Numbered from the stretch's first letter, positions 50,058 through 62,499 are shown. The stretch: DNA of 64,000 bases from Typhlomys cinereus (GCA_023101885.1 JALPQD010000395.1:1188001-1252000); one strand, 5' to 3'. Made by a program: numbers and translations. The notes: generated by a model from the letters alone, not told the origin.

Positions 50058-51922
50058 CCAATCTAAGAATTTGTTGGATACATGGTCCTTCAGTGTTATT
50101 ATGAAGGAAAGAAAAGTTAAAGCCTTCTGACTTCCTACCGGGCTTCAGTTTTTGTGTTACATGTGTACATGCATGTGCGTGTTATGTGTGTGTGTTTTTA
50201 TGTGTAAAAATTCTTTTCCACCCTCCTGCCTTGAGCTTTCCTATCCTGAGGTTACAGGTCTGAACAACCATGTCTGGTTTTGCTATATATATTTACAACC
50301 TGCCCATCCATGTTTTTCAACTCTATTTTAGATCAATGAATTAGTAAACTGATAAAATTACAATGACCCAATTTTACAAAACTCTAACAGCATGCGTTTT
50401 CTATTTTTGAATGTCTGGGACTGTGGAAATACTTCCTCTGAAGAGGAGAAATAAGAAACAGGAATAAATTGGGAATTTTCTTACACAATTAAAACATTCA
50501 CCATGGGATTAAGAGACCACCAGAAGAAGGGAAGACTTTTTTTTTTAGCCCAAATCCAAAAGAGTAAATATTAATAACTACAATGCATTTTTAGAAAGTT
50601 GGTAACAACTGATTAATTTACAAAATTATGGGTAGGTTTCCCTCAATGGCTAAATATCTGCTACAATAATATCAGCTTACATATGCTGCGTTTTCTCTGT
50701 GCTGGGGTCTGCATTAAACAAGCGACATGACATTTCTCAACAGTGAGGTAGAAACTACTAATCCCGATCATATAGTGCGAACGTGGCGCAGCTGGGGCCT
50801 GGGTGTGGGTGACGGGCTCTGCAGTTACTTGTGGATACAGATGGGGGAACGACCTAGGAACATGAGAGGTGCCAGATGCTGCTGGACCACAGAAAAACTC
50901 CAGCGAGGCGGAACAGACACTTTTTGATTTGAATACTTTCAAAGCAGTCAGTGAGGCTTCTCATGGGCTCTCAAGACAACCCAGGGGCTGGAAGAGGAAG
51001 GAACGCAGGATCTCCTGACTCCAACTTCCAAAGTGCTGCCACCAAAGGGAACCTGGAATGGCCTTCCTCCTCCCTTGGGACCTCAGAGTGGGTCTGAGAA
51101 TTCAGTGAGAAGGTTTTGATGTGTCCGGGTGCCACATCCTATCATACCATAAAGGATGAATGATTTTATATAACCTAAATGATAAAAACTGGCTGCCTGC
51201 TGGAAACAGAAAGCGCCACAGATCCTGTGTTACTAAACTGGGGAGATGGTATTCAGAGAGCACAGCTTCTCCTGGACCCCTGTTCCAGAGGCGCAGCTGC
51301 ACGGCTGGCACCACACAACACATTGGCAGCACAGCCGAGTGCTGAGAAGCACCGCTTCAAAGTGAGCTCTTCAAATAAACGAGCGAGGTCACGAAGAGTT
51401 CACGAAGAGGCGCGAGCTTTGGATTTCACAGTGCAGAGCATCATACCCACACACGACTCCTCACAAGGCGCATGAACATAAACCCAGGAGCAAACACAGG
51501 GCGGAGGCAGAAAGGAGTTAAGGGCTTGTGCTCATACGGCCTTTGCTTCTCCAAAGGACCAAGCAGCAAGCTCAGCGCTCAAAGTGATCGAAGCTCATGA
51601 AACTGAACGTGGCTGTGCCGAGCAGACACCGCTGCCATATACCAAGTTCCCACAGCACACAGGCTTGTATGCATATGGGCACAGCCACTTTTAGACACAC
51701 AGTTGTCTTAAGGAAGCAAAACAAGTGACTCTCTAGATAGAAACATGAAATGGGAAAAATGATTACTTTCTAAAAATTGCTTTGTATTTTTATGTTCACT
51801 TAAAAGTTTTTAATATTACTGTTAAAGGTGATTGTTTTACCTTTAGTACTAAGCTATAGAAGAGAAAGAGACTGGGCATCTCAACACCAGCTGGGGTTAT
51901 TGAACAGTGTTTAAGTCCATAG

Positions 51923-52136
51923 TGGAGACTGGAGATGGCTCAGGGGCTAAGACAGACTCACAAGCAGGAGGACCTGAGTTCTGATCACGGATTCCACATA
52001 AAAGCACCAGGTGGAAATGGCAGAGGCCTGCATTTCCAACTATGGGAGGTGGAGCCTGAAGCAATCCAGATGATTACTGGTATCACCATTGGGCTTCCGT
52101 AGGCACACACAGTGCCCTCTGATACATACACACAAG
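51923..52136 (+). repeat. dimeric ID-like/Geo-like SINE, class 1, internally deleted
   Basis: Head gactggagatggctcagggg, gaggacctgagttctgatca; right half with ggtggagcctgaagcaatcc, then gcacacacagtgccctctga. About 20-30 bases of the middle are missing. Confidence 0.75.
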
Positions 52137-52204
52137 TTCCATAGCGGCTTCCATGGGAGACAAATTGTCAGTCAGTAAAACAGAGTAACTAATAGTGGGC
52201 TTTT

Positions 52205-52335
52205 CAAACCCCATAGTTCCAGTTACTCAGCAGACCAGAGCAGAAGAACCTCAAAATCAAAGCCGATCTGGACTACAGCATAAGCTCATTGCAGTCTGAG
52301 TATCTTAGCAAACCCTATCTCAAAATCTGAAAATG
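52205..52335 (+). repeat. B1 SINE, eroded
   Basis: ccccatagttccagttactc, ccgatctggactacagcata, aaccctatctcaaaatctg. Confidence 0.55.
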
Positions 52336-52336
52336 A

Positions 52337-52636
52337 GGGCTGAAGAGATGGCTCAGGGTTAAGACTCTGTCTCATAAGCAGAAGGCCCTGTGTTCTGTGT
52401 TCGGGTCCTAGATCCCCTGTAAAAATGTCAGGCAGAAATGACGGCTGCCTGCACTGCTGGCCCTGGTGGGCGAAGCCTGGGAAATCCCAGAGTGAAACAA
52501 GAAGGAAGTAGAAGCAATTCAAGATGATTCCCGAAGTTACCCTTGGTCCTCCACAGGGACATGTGTGCCCTCTAACATACACACGCGCACGCACACACAC
52601 ACACACACAATGAATGAATAAATAATTATTTTAAAT
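52337..52636 (+). repeat. dimeric ID-like/Geo-like SINE, class 1
   Basis: gggctgaagagatggctcag, gttaagactctgtctcataa, ctggccctggtgggcgaagc, gatgattcccgaagttaccc, CA/CG tail then aatgaatgaataaataat. It was inserted directly after the B1 at 52,205. Confidence 0.9.
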
Positions 52637-52759
52637 ATCTGAAAGCAATACAAACAAAAATGCACAGGAAAAGAGCTAGGGATGCAGTTAATGGTAGAGC
52701 AGTTGCCTACACGTATGAGACAGTGAGTCTTTTTCCCAGGACTGAAAAAGAATGAGTTC

Positions 52760-52950
52760 CCTGGAATCCAAGTTCAAATCCCATCGTACTACTTGCTAGC
52801 TCTGTTGCCTGGGGGGAGAGGGGAAAGGATGGGAGCTTGCCTTCCCTCACCTACGAGATGGAAACAGTGGGGCTGTTGTGAGTAAGCACACCGGCTCATC
52901 CAGCACACAGAAGCAGTGCCTGGCACACAGCAGGCATTGATTGACTGGCT
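52760..52950 (+). repeat. MIR
   Basis: Nearly full MIR: ccaagttcaaatcccatcgt, actacttgctagctctgttg, ctcacctacgagatggaaac, ggggctgttgtgagtaagca, cagtgcctggcacacagcag. Confidence 0.85.
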
Positions 52951-54379
52951 ACAACCACCTCGACAGCCAGCTCCTAGGCACAGGTAGCTCTTCTCACCGT
53001 GAACAGCTCACACTCAACTCCCTCCCTGACCTGGGATTCTGAGCAGTGTGAGTACTGACTGATTAATTTAGGGTTCAGTCAAAATGGAGTCTGGATTACT
53101 TCTCCAAATGGCAACTGTTCTTTCCCAGAGACGGACAGCACCTCCGTTCTCAGAAATGATCACCAAGGTGGTTTGATTCTCACCACAAAACAAGAATTCC
53201 ATTTACTTTAACTCAATAAGAATGAATTCACTGAGTGAATGCACCATGCTGGAACTTTTTGAGACTTGCCAATCAACATTAGAAGAATGTTGTAATGAGA
53301 CTCTTTCGATCCTCTCCCCTCTCAAAAAATAGTGAAGCCAGTCAGGTGTGTACTAAATCTCAGTTTACGTCCAGGGAAACAAGCTGATGGTAAAGCTGTA
53401 ACTAACTCTCTCCTGCTCTGCAGCTACAAAAGCTTGTTCATCCTGCAAACTAAGGACGATAACGGGTTGCAGATGCTGAGGAAGCTGTGTTCAGAATTTG
53501 AGCAACTTGGGAAAACTAAGCACTGTATTAGCTGACATGATTTGGCTGCTCAAGTAAACCACCTCCTCCTTCCCAGCCTCAGACTCTGAGGCTCCTGCCG
53601 TCTGCACGGTGCTTCTCTGAGGAGGAAGGGGAGTCACGCACAACTTGTGGCAAGGACACAGACCTGTGTCACTGACACTCAAGTTTGGGATGGGTTTGTG
53701 AGTCTGTGGGCCTCCGAGGCAGAGTTGGAAAGCAAGAACAGATCAACAACTCCTCTTATTTTTCCATTATTTCTAAAAAGGCAAACACTCGAGCTTCATG
53801 GCCTGAAGTAGAGCTAGAGCCCCTGGCTGTTCTAAAATCAGCAGCACGTACATTTCTGCACGTACTTTACGTCTTCACTGAAGAGAAGCCCGAGTACCAC
53901 CAGCACCATGACTGAGTTCCATGGGCCACAGTCAGTGTCACAGGAGCCAACTTCACCACTGCCCATCCCTGTTGTAACAAATGCTAAGGATACTGGGAAG
54001 AATTAGAGGGTGGGTATAAGGTAGGCAGAAGTAACTGCTCCTAAATCTAACTTTATGGAAAGAACCACACCAGCCACCCCCCTCGCACACACATCACGGC
54101 TCCTTTCAAAAGGCCTTTTGAAAATAACGTGCAAAACTTTCTCTCTCCTATCACCAAAAGAGAATTCTTAAGCCCTCTTCTCGGCCTGCAGAAAGAGCGG
54201 GGGAGGTGGGGGTGGGGCAGAAGTTCTGTCTCCATAAATGGCAGAGCATGAGCTCTTTGTACAGGCCACTCCATGGAAATCCTGGGCGCTCGAGTATGAC
54301 CTAAAAATCCACGCACAACTCCCAATTAACTGCGGAAACTCTACCGCGTTAAGTAAGGCCCTGGTGTTTTCTTCTCAAA

Positions 54380-55080
54380 CTCTGCGGGGGGCCGCCCGCG
54401 CGCAGGCCGGTGCCCGGCAGCCCCCGCAGCCTAGGCTCTCGGGGAGTTGGCGCGCAACTCTGGAGCCTGAGCCCCGCGCACCACCCCACCACCCGCTCGC
54501 GGCCGGGGGCCCTCGAGAGGGAAAAGGGGGGGAACAGAGAAGGAAACCGGAGTTAAGCGGGCCGAAGGACGAAGGGCGCGGGTGGCTAGGGCCTGGTGGG
54601 GCCAAGCTGCCCTCTACCTCCCGGCCAGGGCACAGGAGCTGCGAGCGCCCTCGCCCGGGGCGGCTTACCTTCCAGGTAGCAGCTGGAGGACGAGGACAGC
54701 CCCTTCTTGGACTTGCAGCCCACCAGCTTCAAGCAGATCTCCAACATGGTCCCAAGGCCGCCGTGCAGGAGGCCGCTGCCCGCTCGCCCGCACCCCAGGG
54801 CCCTCGGGCCCCGCCGCCCTCAACGCCGCTCGGGCCCGCACCCGCCCATGGCCGCGGCCGCGTCTCCGCCCGGCTCGGCCGCGCCTGTAACAAAGACCCG
54901 GCGGGCCGGCGCCTGCCAGGGCCCCGCCCCGCCGCCGCCTTAACCCGCTGCGGGCCGGCGGGACGCGCTGCCGAGCCAGGGCGCCGCCACGCGCCCAACC
55001 GGAAGACCCCGCCGCCCGGAACGCCGCTGGCGGTCCCGCAGGGCACTACCCGCACCCCACGAGACGGAGACCCCTGGCCA
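54380..55080. promoter_or_regulatory. ABL1: CpG island with ABL1 proximal (1a) promoter
   Basis: About 700 bases of very high G+C with frequent CpG, centred on exon 1a and ending abruptly near 55,080. GC-box-like ccccgccccgccgccgcc at 54,922-54,939 lies upstream of the start codon, and I see no TATA box, the usual picture for this housekeeping-type promoter. The exact start site cannot be read from sequence. A 288-codon frame on the + strand (54,238-55,104) is a by-product of the base composition. Confidence 0.85.
54669..54747 (-). CDS. ABL1: ABL1 exon 1a (start codon, isoform 1a N-terminus)
   Basis: ABL1 is a non-receptor tyrosine kinase that shuttles between cytoplasm and nucleus and regulates actin, adhesion and DNA-damage signalling. 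This exon gives isoform 1a its 26-residue start [20 protein letters not shown], ending CYLE, identical to human as I recall it, in good Kozak context (GACCATGT), with a GTAAGC donor. Spliced to exons 2-11 it yields 1,122 residues: cap, SH3 (about 61-121), SH2 (127-217), kinase (242-493), and the long C-terminal region. The myristoylated isoform 1b uses a distal first exon that is not in this window. Exons 1a-10 have the same lengths as human. Confidence 0.98.
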
Positions 55081-55654
55081 CCCAAGTCCCCGGAATGTGG
55101 ATGAAAATGTAAATTCCTCTGAGTGACCAACACTGGACTCATTTGTATTGGGGAGCAAACAGTGATCAAGGCTGACGCTGCGGGGGTCTGAGGTTTTGGG
55201 GCGCACAGGACAACGTCACGCTCGCCACACGCTGCTCAAACCATCCATTTGGCTCTGGAGATGTTTGGGGCGAGCAGATGTAGGTTCACGCTCAGGGAAT
55301 TTGGTTTCCACCATGTTCCTTTTCATGGTACAGGCTGTGTCACTCTTGCCGCATTTTCAAGAACTTCATCCTTTTTCCGCTGAGCACCCCCAAGAAGCCA
55401 CTGGTTGACTCCATTTCACTGTGAATAGGGCTTGTATCTCTTCCTAACTCTGGCTAGGGGTGGTTACTGACAAGATTGTAATATATGGCAGGGAACCCAA
55501 CCAAAAGTAATGATCATAAGGAAGTCAACCCAAAAAAGTCAAGCGAATTTCAATGTAGTAGGAAAATGCATTTTAATGTCAGAAAACTAAAGTGTAGTGG
55601 TGTTGGCACAGTGGTCCTAGGAGGAAAATCAAATCTTACCCAATTCTTCATGTC

Positions 55655-55760
55655 AAAAACGAAGGCTCCAGAAAGTCAAGCACCTTGCCTAAGTCCCACT
55701 TACCTACCAGGGAACAGGTAGGCCTGGACCCAGCGCCCCTGCCTGGCTCTAACCACGAGT
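55655..55760 (-). repeat. MIR-like fragment, antisense
   Basis: On the + strand: aaggctccagaaagtcaagc, accttgcctaagtcccactt, cctggacccagcgcccctgc, the reversed MIR order. Confidence 0.55.
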
Positions 55761-56924
55761 CTCCTGAGCCATGGGCTAGGCTGCCTCTCCCCACCGCGAA
55801 TCTCTTCACACAGGCACAGCATTAGAGTTCAAGCTGTGAGGACCTGTCTCAGAGAGAGACTTGGCAAGGAGAGCCTAGCTTATGCTAGCCTATGCCATGA
55901 AGCTGGAAATAGGGATATCTTCAGAAGACCAGATATGGTGACTTAGCTATGTCAAAAATAGCAATAACACTTCAGGATTGGACTGGATTCGACTAGAGTA
56001 TTATCACAGGGATTCTCAGTCTCGATGTCATTTACTTTGGAGAGGTGCCTCGCCAAACCCACATGAGCACCCAAGGCAGTCATGCCAGGTGCCATCAGCA
56101 GACACGGGGCTACAGGGCTACTGAGTGGCAAGTGCAGTGGCTGGATGCTTTGCAGACCCTGAAGACCCTGTCCTTCCGTGAGAGCTGCATATTTAACTGC
56201 TGACCAGCGTTGACCTGATCCTTTCAACCTCCATATGTAATGCCAAAAATAACATTCAGAAAAGTGCCACCACTATGGACAAGCTAAATAATACAGCATC
56301 TGTCGTTTTTGGTGCCATTTTGGAAAGTTCAAAGGTCCTGAATCAGACTATAATAAAGTCTGTCATTATATAACATTTCAGATTAAAGGGTTAGATTCAG
56401 ATTGGCAGCTTAATGCCAAGAATTACACACTAGTGGGCACTTTTGAAACACTACTTATATCCTTGAATACTATCCATTAGTACAAGTCCAGATATTTATT
56501 CACATGTGTTGTACTCTATATTGGGAATAGGTTTATTTTTAAAAGCTAATGACTATAACTAATACCCTGCTTTTGAATCTATAATGACTTTATTCTCCTA
56601 AATCCTCTTAAAAATGAGTAATGCTTAAAAATCACATCCAAATCTTTTATAATGTCAATATAAAGCTACACCAGTAGATCTGGCAACACTCTAGATAACT
56701 AGCGATGGACCCCTGGATGCTGCCAAGCTGCACAGCGCCACATCATTGGTCTGGAGTATTCTTTCCAGATGCAGCTTTTGAAGCTTGCTTTGCAGATGGG
56801 AAAAGCACGGTCCACAAGCAAGCAAAGGACAGTCTCTGTCTTCGCACCAGAGGGGAGACAGGGCCCAGAGACAGATCTCGGGCCAGCCAAAATCTACCAG
56901 TTATTGACTTGAAAAGATTAAAAA

Positions 56925-57025
56925 GGCTGAGGGGTGGGTGTGTGGAGGCAAAGGCAGGATTGCAGGCTGCAGCCACCCGGGGCTACAGAGCAAGGGTTAC
57001 AGAGGGAGACTATGCCTCAAAGTAG
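56925..57025 (+). repeat. B1-like fragment
   Basis: gtgtggaggcaaaggcagga, ccacccggggctacagagca, agactatgcctcaaagtaga; an eroded B1. Confidence 0.5.
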
Positions 57026-57400
57026 AAGTTAGCAAAAAGATAAAAGAACACATATAAAAGACGACGATGATAAAAACCAAACCAAACCAAACAAAAAAAC
57101 CTGAATTTGTCACTCTGCTGCATCCACTTGGAAAATGAAGAGATGTTCGGTGTGCACTGGTGAGGGCCAGACAGGCTCAGGCCTCATGACACTCCCAGGA
57201 GTTCTGCAGAGTTTAATTCCATTTCACAGATAAGGACACTGAGAGGAGGGGCAAGAAGGAATATTCACAAAGTAGATAATATGTAGAAAGGCCAAAATGA
57301 TTTCATAATAAGATGGATAATGTCAGAGGATGAATTAATAAAATTGGGAAAATGTATCTTAAAATAAAATAATTCAGGGAATTAAGAGTTTAAAAGATTA

Positions 57401-57672
57401 GGGGCTGGAGAGGTGGTTCAGGGGTTAAGTCTTTGCCTTGCAGACGGAAGGTCCTGAGTTTGGATCCTAGACCCCAGGTATAGACGCCGGGCAGAAGCAG
57501 GGGTGGCCTGCATTTCTGGTCCTGATAGGGCGGAGCCTGTGAATCCCAGGGCAGAGTAAACAAGGAGGAGGTAGAGGTGGTCCATGGTGGTTCCCAAATT
57601 GGTCCCTGGTTCTACACACACACACACACACACGCGCGCGCGCGCGTGCAATTGAATAAAATAATTTAAAAA
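57401..57672 (+). repeat. dimeric ID-like/Geo-like SINE, class 2
   Basis: ggggctggagaggtggttca, ttgcagacggaaggtcctga, cctgatagggcggagcctgt, gtggtccatggtggttccca, ggtccctggttctacacaca, then (CA)n, (CG)n and A-rich tail. It is the only class 2 copy in + orientation. Confidence 0.9.
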
Positions 57673-57694
57673 ATTAGTTTAAAATATATTAAGG

Positions 57695-57870
57695 AAAGGG
57701 CTGGAAAGATGTCTCAGCGGGTAAAGATAAGCCATTCTAGCAACCTGAGTTTGATCCTTAGAACTCATATGGCGGAAAGAGAGACCAAATTTCCAGAAGT
57801 TGTCCTGACTTCCACAGGTGCACTGATTGCTCTCTCGCTCTCTCTTTCATAAATTAAATAAAAGGTCTTT
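57695..57870 (+). repeat. short ID-headed SINE
   Basis: gggctggaaagatgtctcag, ctgagtttgatccttagaac, ccagaagttgtcctgacttc, tctctttcataaattaaata. Same family as 24,351, 30,695 and 41,695. Confidence 0.65.
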
Positions 57871-57885
57871 ACATATAGATACATT

Positions 57886-57962
57886 AAGGAGAAAGAAGAG
57901 GAGGGGGGAGAGGAAAGAAACAGGGAGAGACGGAGAGGGAGAGAGAGAGAGAGGGAGAAGGA

Positions 57963-57997
<35 letters not shown>
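57886..57997. repeat. 112-nt (GA)n-rich purine tract
   Basis: Only two pyrimidines (C at 57921 and 57931) interrupt the tract; it ends in about 16 GA units. Confidence 0.93.
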
Positions 57998-57998
<1 letters not shown>

Positions 57999-58095
57999 AC
58001 AGGAAGTTAGTTCTTAAAGCATATCATCTGATCAGTTACTAAGAGCATGGTCCAGGGCTGGGTAGATGCTCAGTAGTTAAACTACACACATGAAC

Positions 58096-58125
58096 ACGTA
58101 TATACACACACACACACACACACGT
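58096..58125. repeat. short (CA)n microsatellite
   Basis: About 10-11 CA units within a tacaca-rich stretch. Confidence 0.9.
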
Positions 58126-59429
58126 ATACATATGAAAATAGAAAAAGGAAAAAAAGGAAAAGCATGATCTATGGACAAGCTTCATGACAAACCTGGTGCT
58201 TGCTTAAAATGCAGATCTGGAGATTAAGTGGCTTCTATGTCCCCAGGGGATGCCCTGTACTTGGAGACAGGAGCCAGGCTTCAGAGGAAGGACGGGCTGC
58301 CTCATGCTTTTCCCGTGAATAGGACCAACAGGCACAAAGGAATTTTAGAAAGCAAAAATTTACTCATTTGAAAATAATTTCTAGATTTAAGAAATGCATA
58401 ACTTGGAGGCAGGATATTTCAAAATTTGGAATTTGGTACTCTTAAAAAAAATGCCCACTATGGTGTGCGTCAAGAATAGACAGGATTCAGGATGCTGAGG
58501 TTTCTTCAGAGCAGTGACGAGTGGAAGTGTGGGCAGAGGACAGACAAGTGAGTCTGACGTGAGGCCCATGGAACCCATGACCAAATGACCTCAGGTCTGA
58601 CCGAGCCCTTCATTCTTTCCAGTACAGTCAATACCCCAGGGGCCACAGTGGAGGTGCTTGTCACACAGACTGGCCAACACTGCCTACTGCCTCTTCCTCT
58701 GCCAAACCTGCCAGTTTCCCTGGCTGAAAGGATTATGCCAACCATGACAATTTAGTTACTGTGTCCCCGTATGTCTCAGACAGCAGTATCTGCTAGTCAC
58801 AAGCCAACGTCAAGGCCTAGCGCATGTCTGACCTGGACAAGGCAGACAATGGACCAGGCAAAGCAGCAGAAGCTGGGCCAGCTGTGGTGCCCTGGAACCT
58901 CATGTTCTCATCTACATACTGGCAGGTCAGGAGAGTGGGCTGAAGGTCAGAACCACATCTGTAAGCGCCCACGGATAAAGCTGCACAATGAACCAATGCT
59001 ACTCTTGTCTTCAAAGAGACTCTTACTATAGCAGGTGACGGCCTGCATCCCTACCTTCAAGTCCTAGGTTAAGAGCTCACACAAACAACTGTGAATACGT
59101 AGGAATGACTCCAGAAAGCAGAGCCTGAAGGGTGTCCAAAAAGCAAGGTATTTTTCTGGAAGGAAAAGAAACACTGGCTGTGGGTGAGATGTCACGGCTT
59201 ATCCTTTCCTTGAAAACTGATGCTCACAACCACAACTGTGTGGCAAGACACCCACACCCCACGTCTGTCAAGGACTTCTGCAGGCCTAGAATGATGTGCG
59301 GGTGTACAAGAGCTGCCCACAGATAACCCTGAGGCTTCCAGGCCCCTTGGGTTGTGCAGGGAAACCTGGGTCAAGTCTGATGGCTCCAGAGAAAATCCAC
59401 AGTCTAGAAAAATCTCACTATAACTTGAC

Positions 59430-59520
59430 AAGTAGAGAGGTAAGAGGATCAAGAGTTCAAGATCAGCATACAGGCCAGTCTAGGTTCCACGAGACCCTGT
59501 CTCAGCATATAAAACAAACA
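59430..59520 (+). repeat. B1 fragment
   Basis: gaggtaagaggatcaagagt, tcaagatcagcatacaggcc, agtctaggttccacgagacc, ctgtctcagcatataaaac. Confidence 0.65.
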
Positions 59521-59543
59521 TCTCATTTTATCTATGAATTTTG

Positions 59544-59600
59544 ATTGCTTCTCAGTCTTTTGGCTAAGATCAAGTGTATCTATGAGTTTATCATATTTTG
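59544..59600 (+). pseudogene. truncated U2 snRNA pseudogene
   Basis: The sequence ATTGCTTCTCAGTCTTTTGG then CTAAGATCAAGTGTA matches the first 35 nt of U2 snRNA with three substitutions. Similarity fades after a small deletion of the following GTATCTG region. It includes the branch-point-pairing side only partly and lacks the remaining three quarters, so it is a retrocopy fragment. Confidence 0.8.
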
Positions 59601-59689
59601 ATGATTAATAAATCTATCAAACAACTTTTTCCAAATGGAGATGAAGAAAATGAATATGCCCAAGTAAATTACTAATTTTGATTCTTTTT

Positions 59690-59943
59690 TTAATTTTTTA
59701 AAATTATTTATTCAATTGTGTGTGTGTGTGTGTGTGTGTAGAACCACGGACGAATTCAGGAACCACCATGGACCGTCTCCACCTCCTCTCTGCCCTGGGA
59801 TTCACAGGCTCCGCCCTACCAGGACCAGAAACACAGGCTGCCCCTGCTTCTGCCCGGCGTCTATATGTGGGGTCAAAGATCTGAACTCAGGACCTTCCGT
59901 CTGCAAGGCAAAGGCCTAACTCCTGAGCCACCTCTCCAGCCCC
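59690..59943 (-). repeat. dimeric ID-like/Geo-like SINE, class 2, antisense
   Basis: On the + strand: (GT)n, agaaccacggacgaattcag, aaccaccatggaccgtctcc, accagaaacacaggctgccc, gtctatatgtggggtcaaag, reversed head up to cacctctccagcccc. It is full length and similar to the 36,072 copy. Confidence 0.9.
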
Positions 59944-60536
59944 GTAATTTTGATTCTTAATGGAGTAATGATACACATTTAGTTAAAATTCAAGCAGCAC
60001 GAAAGTTCTTGTAAAGATCTTGAAAAGAAGAGACTATACAGTCCTTAGAGGTCTGATATAAAACCCAACAGCACCATTTCCCTGTCTGCTGCTTCAAGGC
60101 AGCTTCCTTCAAGCCCCCGAACGTGGTCCTTGCTGCTTCAGGCCTAGAGCAGAACCATGCTGTCTTCAGTACAACTCTCCAAACCAGAGCGAGCCTGTGG
60201 TGCGCGATGCTGGGCACTCAGGGCCATCTTTCACAGACTGAAGTCATTAGCTTAGAAAACAACTTGCTTCTTTCTTTAAGCACTGAAATATTTCCTTATA
60301 ATTTGTCCCTGAATTTTTCTTCCACCTGCTATCATTGCTATCATTTGTTGTCATTGCTATCATTACTTAATTACTTCTGGAAGTCCTCTGGGATGGATAC
60401 TGAGGCCCAGGGAGGGAGCAGCTAGTTTTGTAGCTGTTCTGTTTTTTTGGTCAGCATTCTGAGATAAGCTATTTTCCAAATCTTCTGCTGACTTTTTAAT
60501 TTCGGCTCTAATGGTTTTGATTGTAAAGAATTGATT

Positions 60537-60600
60537 CTCCGAAGCTCAGGCCAGCCTCAGTTACATACTGAGACTTTCGAACAACAACGAAAGAATTGAC
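60537..60600 (-). repeat. B1 fragment, antisense head reading
   Basis: On the + strand: gctcaggccagcctcagtta, catactgagactttcg; a short piece resembling the middle of a B1. Its orientation is uncertain. Confidence 0.35.
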
Positions 60601-60999
60601 TTTCACTCTGCTGTTTGATGCTGAGCTCTTGGAGGACTGCGAGGAGTTCTTTTGCACCTCTTCTTCTCCCTGGACTGCCGTCACCGCTGGCAAGCTGCTG
60701 CTTTCTAGCCAGGCTTTGGTTGTGCCGCATGTTGGAAGCGTCTCCCCTGCCCAGGGGAACATGGCTGTCCTTCACTTGAGAGAACGTGAAGTCTTGTGCG
60801 CCAAGGGAGACATAAGGCCTGAGAGGGCTGATGAGAGGGGAAGGGGAGCCCTCCATTTCCTCACAACCACCTCCCAATACTGCTATCTGGGGGTTCCTCT
60901 AGGACCACTAACTTTTTCTCCCTAAAAAAGAGAGTATCTCAGTGTTTTCTCGTAGTGCCTTGCCTAACAGGTACTGGAAGAGGAGCAGAGAATCTCACT

Positions 61000-61350
61000 A
61001 TTCACCAGCAAGAGAGCACAGTGGGGGAAGTGCTTGCCGCACAAGCAGGAGGACCCCCACTTGAATCTCAGACCCCTGTAAAGGCTGGGCATGGTAGCTT
61101 AAGTCTGAAATTCTGGTGCTCCTATGGTGAGATGAGGTAGAGAGAGGAGAATCTGTTTCCTGTCTTGCATAGGAAGAGATTCCAGCTACACAGGGTAGTG
61201 CAGCGGCACACAACGGACTCTGTCTCAAACAATGTGGAAAACAAGGACCTACACTTGAGGCTGTTCTCTAACCTCCACACAAACACCGTGAAGCACAAAC
61301 CTCCTGGAACATGTGTATCCACTGTGCAAAACACACACGTGCATGTGGGC
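61000..61350 (+). repeat. B4-like SINE
   Basis: gtgcttgccgcacaagcagg, aggacccccacttgaatctc (ID head), then ggctgggcatggtagcttaa, gtctgaaattctggtgctcc, actctgtctcaaacaatgtg (B1 body), then a CACACGTG-rich end. Confidence 0.7.
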
Positions 61351-61704
61351 ACATATACTCTATTCTCATACACCCCAGTATTCTCAGCCACTGGCTCATC
61401 TGGACACAGCCACGCACTGTGGCTGAGGAAGCACAGTGGCCCTGGCTGCTAAGGCTGGGCCCTGTGGGGGAACCTCATGGCCTCGACAGCGCCAGCACCT
61501 CCCAGCATGAGCTTCCTGGGCTTCCCACCAGCCCACGGCTCGCATCTCACCAAGGCTCTTAAGGTCAGCTGCAGCAGCCTGATCCTCCACCATCAGCTAC
61601 TCCTCCTGGTGACCTTCTATTGCCCACACATGCTACCTCTGCCACCCACTTCTGTCTCCTTTTGGACTCCCTTGTGTTTATGTGTCTTTAAAAAAAAATC
61701 TTAA

Positions 61705-61800
61705 GACAGGCACAGTGGTCATGCTTGCAATGGAAGCACTCAGGAGGCTGAGTTCACGGTCATGAGCTACAAGAGTGAGATCTTGGCTCAAAAATCTCTG
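61705..61800 (+). repeat. B1 SINE
   Basis: caggcacagtggtcatgctt, gaagcactcaggaggctgag, gagctacaagagtgagatct. Confidence 0.6.
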
Positions 61801-62089
61801 CTGTCATTTCAATGGTGCTGGGGCACGAAGTGGAGAGATTTGATCTTCAGCTGTGATCAGGTGACAGCTGTGGCAGACAAGCTTACCGACCTGCATCGAG
61901 TCACACCAGCAGACCAGATGCAGAGGCAAGAGCAGAGCACGAATGGTCAATTCCCTTGTTAGGATTTGCCCGTATCTGCTAGATGCCCACAATTAAAGAC
62001 ATCACTGAGGAAGACTCAGGAAGACTCTCTGCCCCTCTTCCAGTACCTGTTAGGCAAGGCACTACGAGTCAGTGGAAGACTCAGGAAGT

Positions 62090-62464
62090 TCTGGTTGGAA
62101 AAGCATGAGACCTGGTTTCAATCCTCAGCATACATGAGATAACTCAGGCATGGGGGTTTAATACTCTAGAACTCCAGGACTGGGGGGCAAACACTTAGAG
62201 GATCTTGGTAATGGGCAGCTCCAAGTTCAGGGAGAGACCCTGTTTCAAAACAAAATAAAACGAAATGCTGTGGCAGGTGAGAGAGCAGAGAGGCTCGGGT
62301 CCCTGTCTGAAAACTCGGTGACCTGAGTTCGATCCCCAGAAGCCCAAACCTCTGAAAGTTGTACGTGATTTCTACTCAAGAGCCTCCTCCCCCTCAAATA
62401 ATTAGAAAAAATAAGGTGGCAAATGATTAAGGATGATAATCCAAAGTTGACCTCTCACCTTCTG

Positions 62465-62499
<35 letters not shown>

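Noticed and set aside
54238..55104. 288-codon open frame on the + strand over the ABL1 CpG island
   Set aside because: It is antisense to exon 1a, has a very skewed Pro/Arg/Ala/Gly composition and no known domain; long frames without stops are expected in such GC-rich DNA.
60508..60877. overlapping - strand frames near 60.5-60.9 kb that resemble a protein in parts (for example KELLAVLQELSIKQQ)
   Set aside because: Part of the frame is a B1 fragment and I cannot match the rest to any family; a processed pseudogene remains possible but unsupported.
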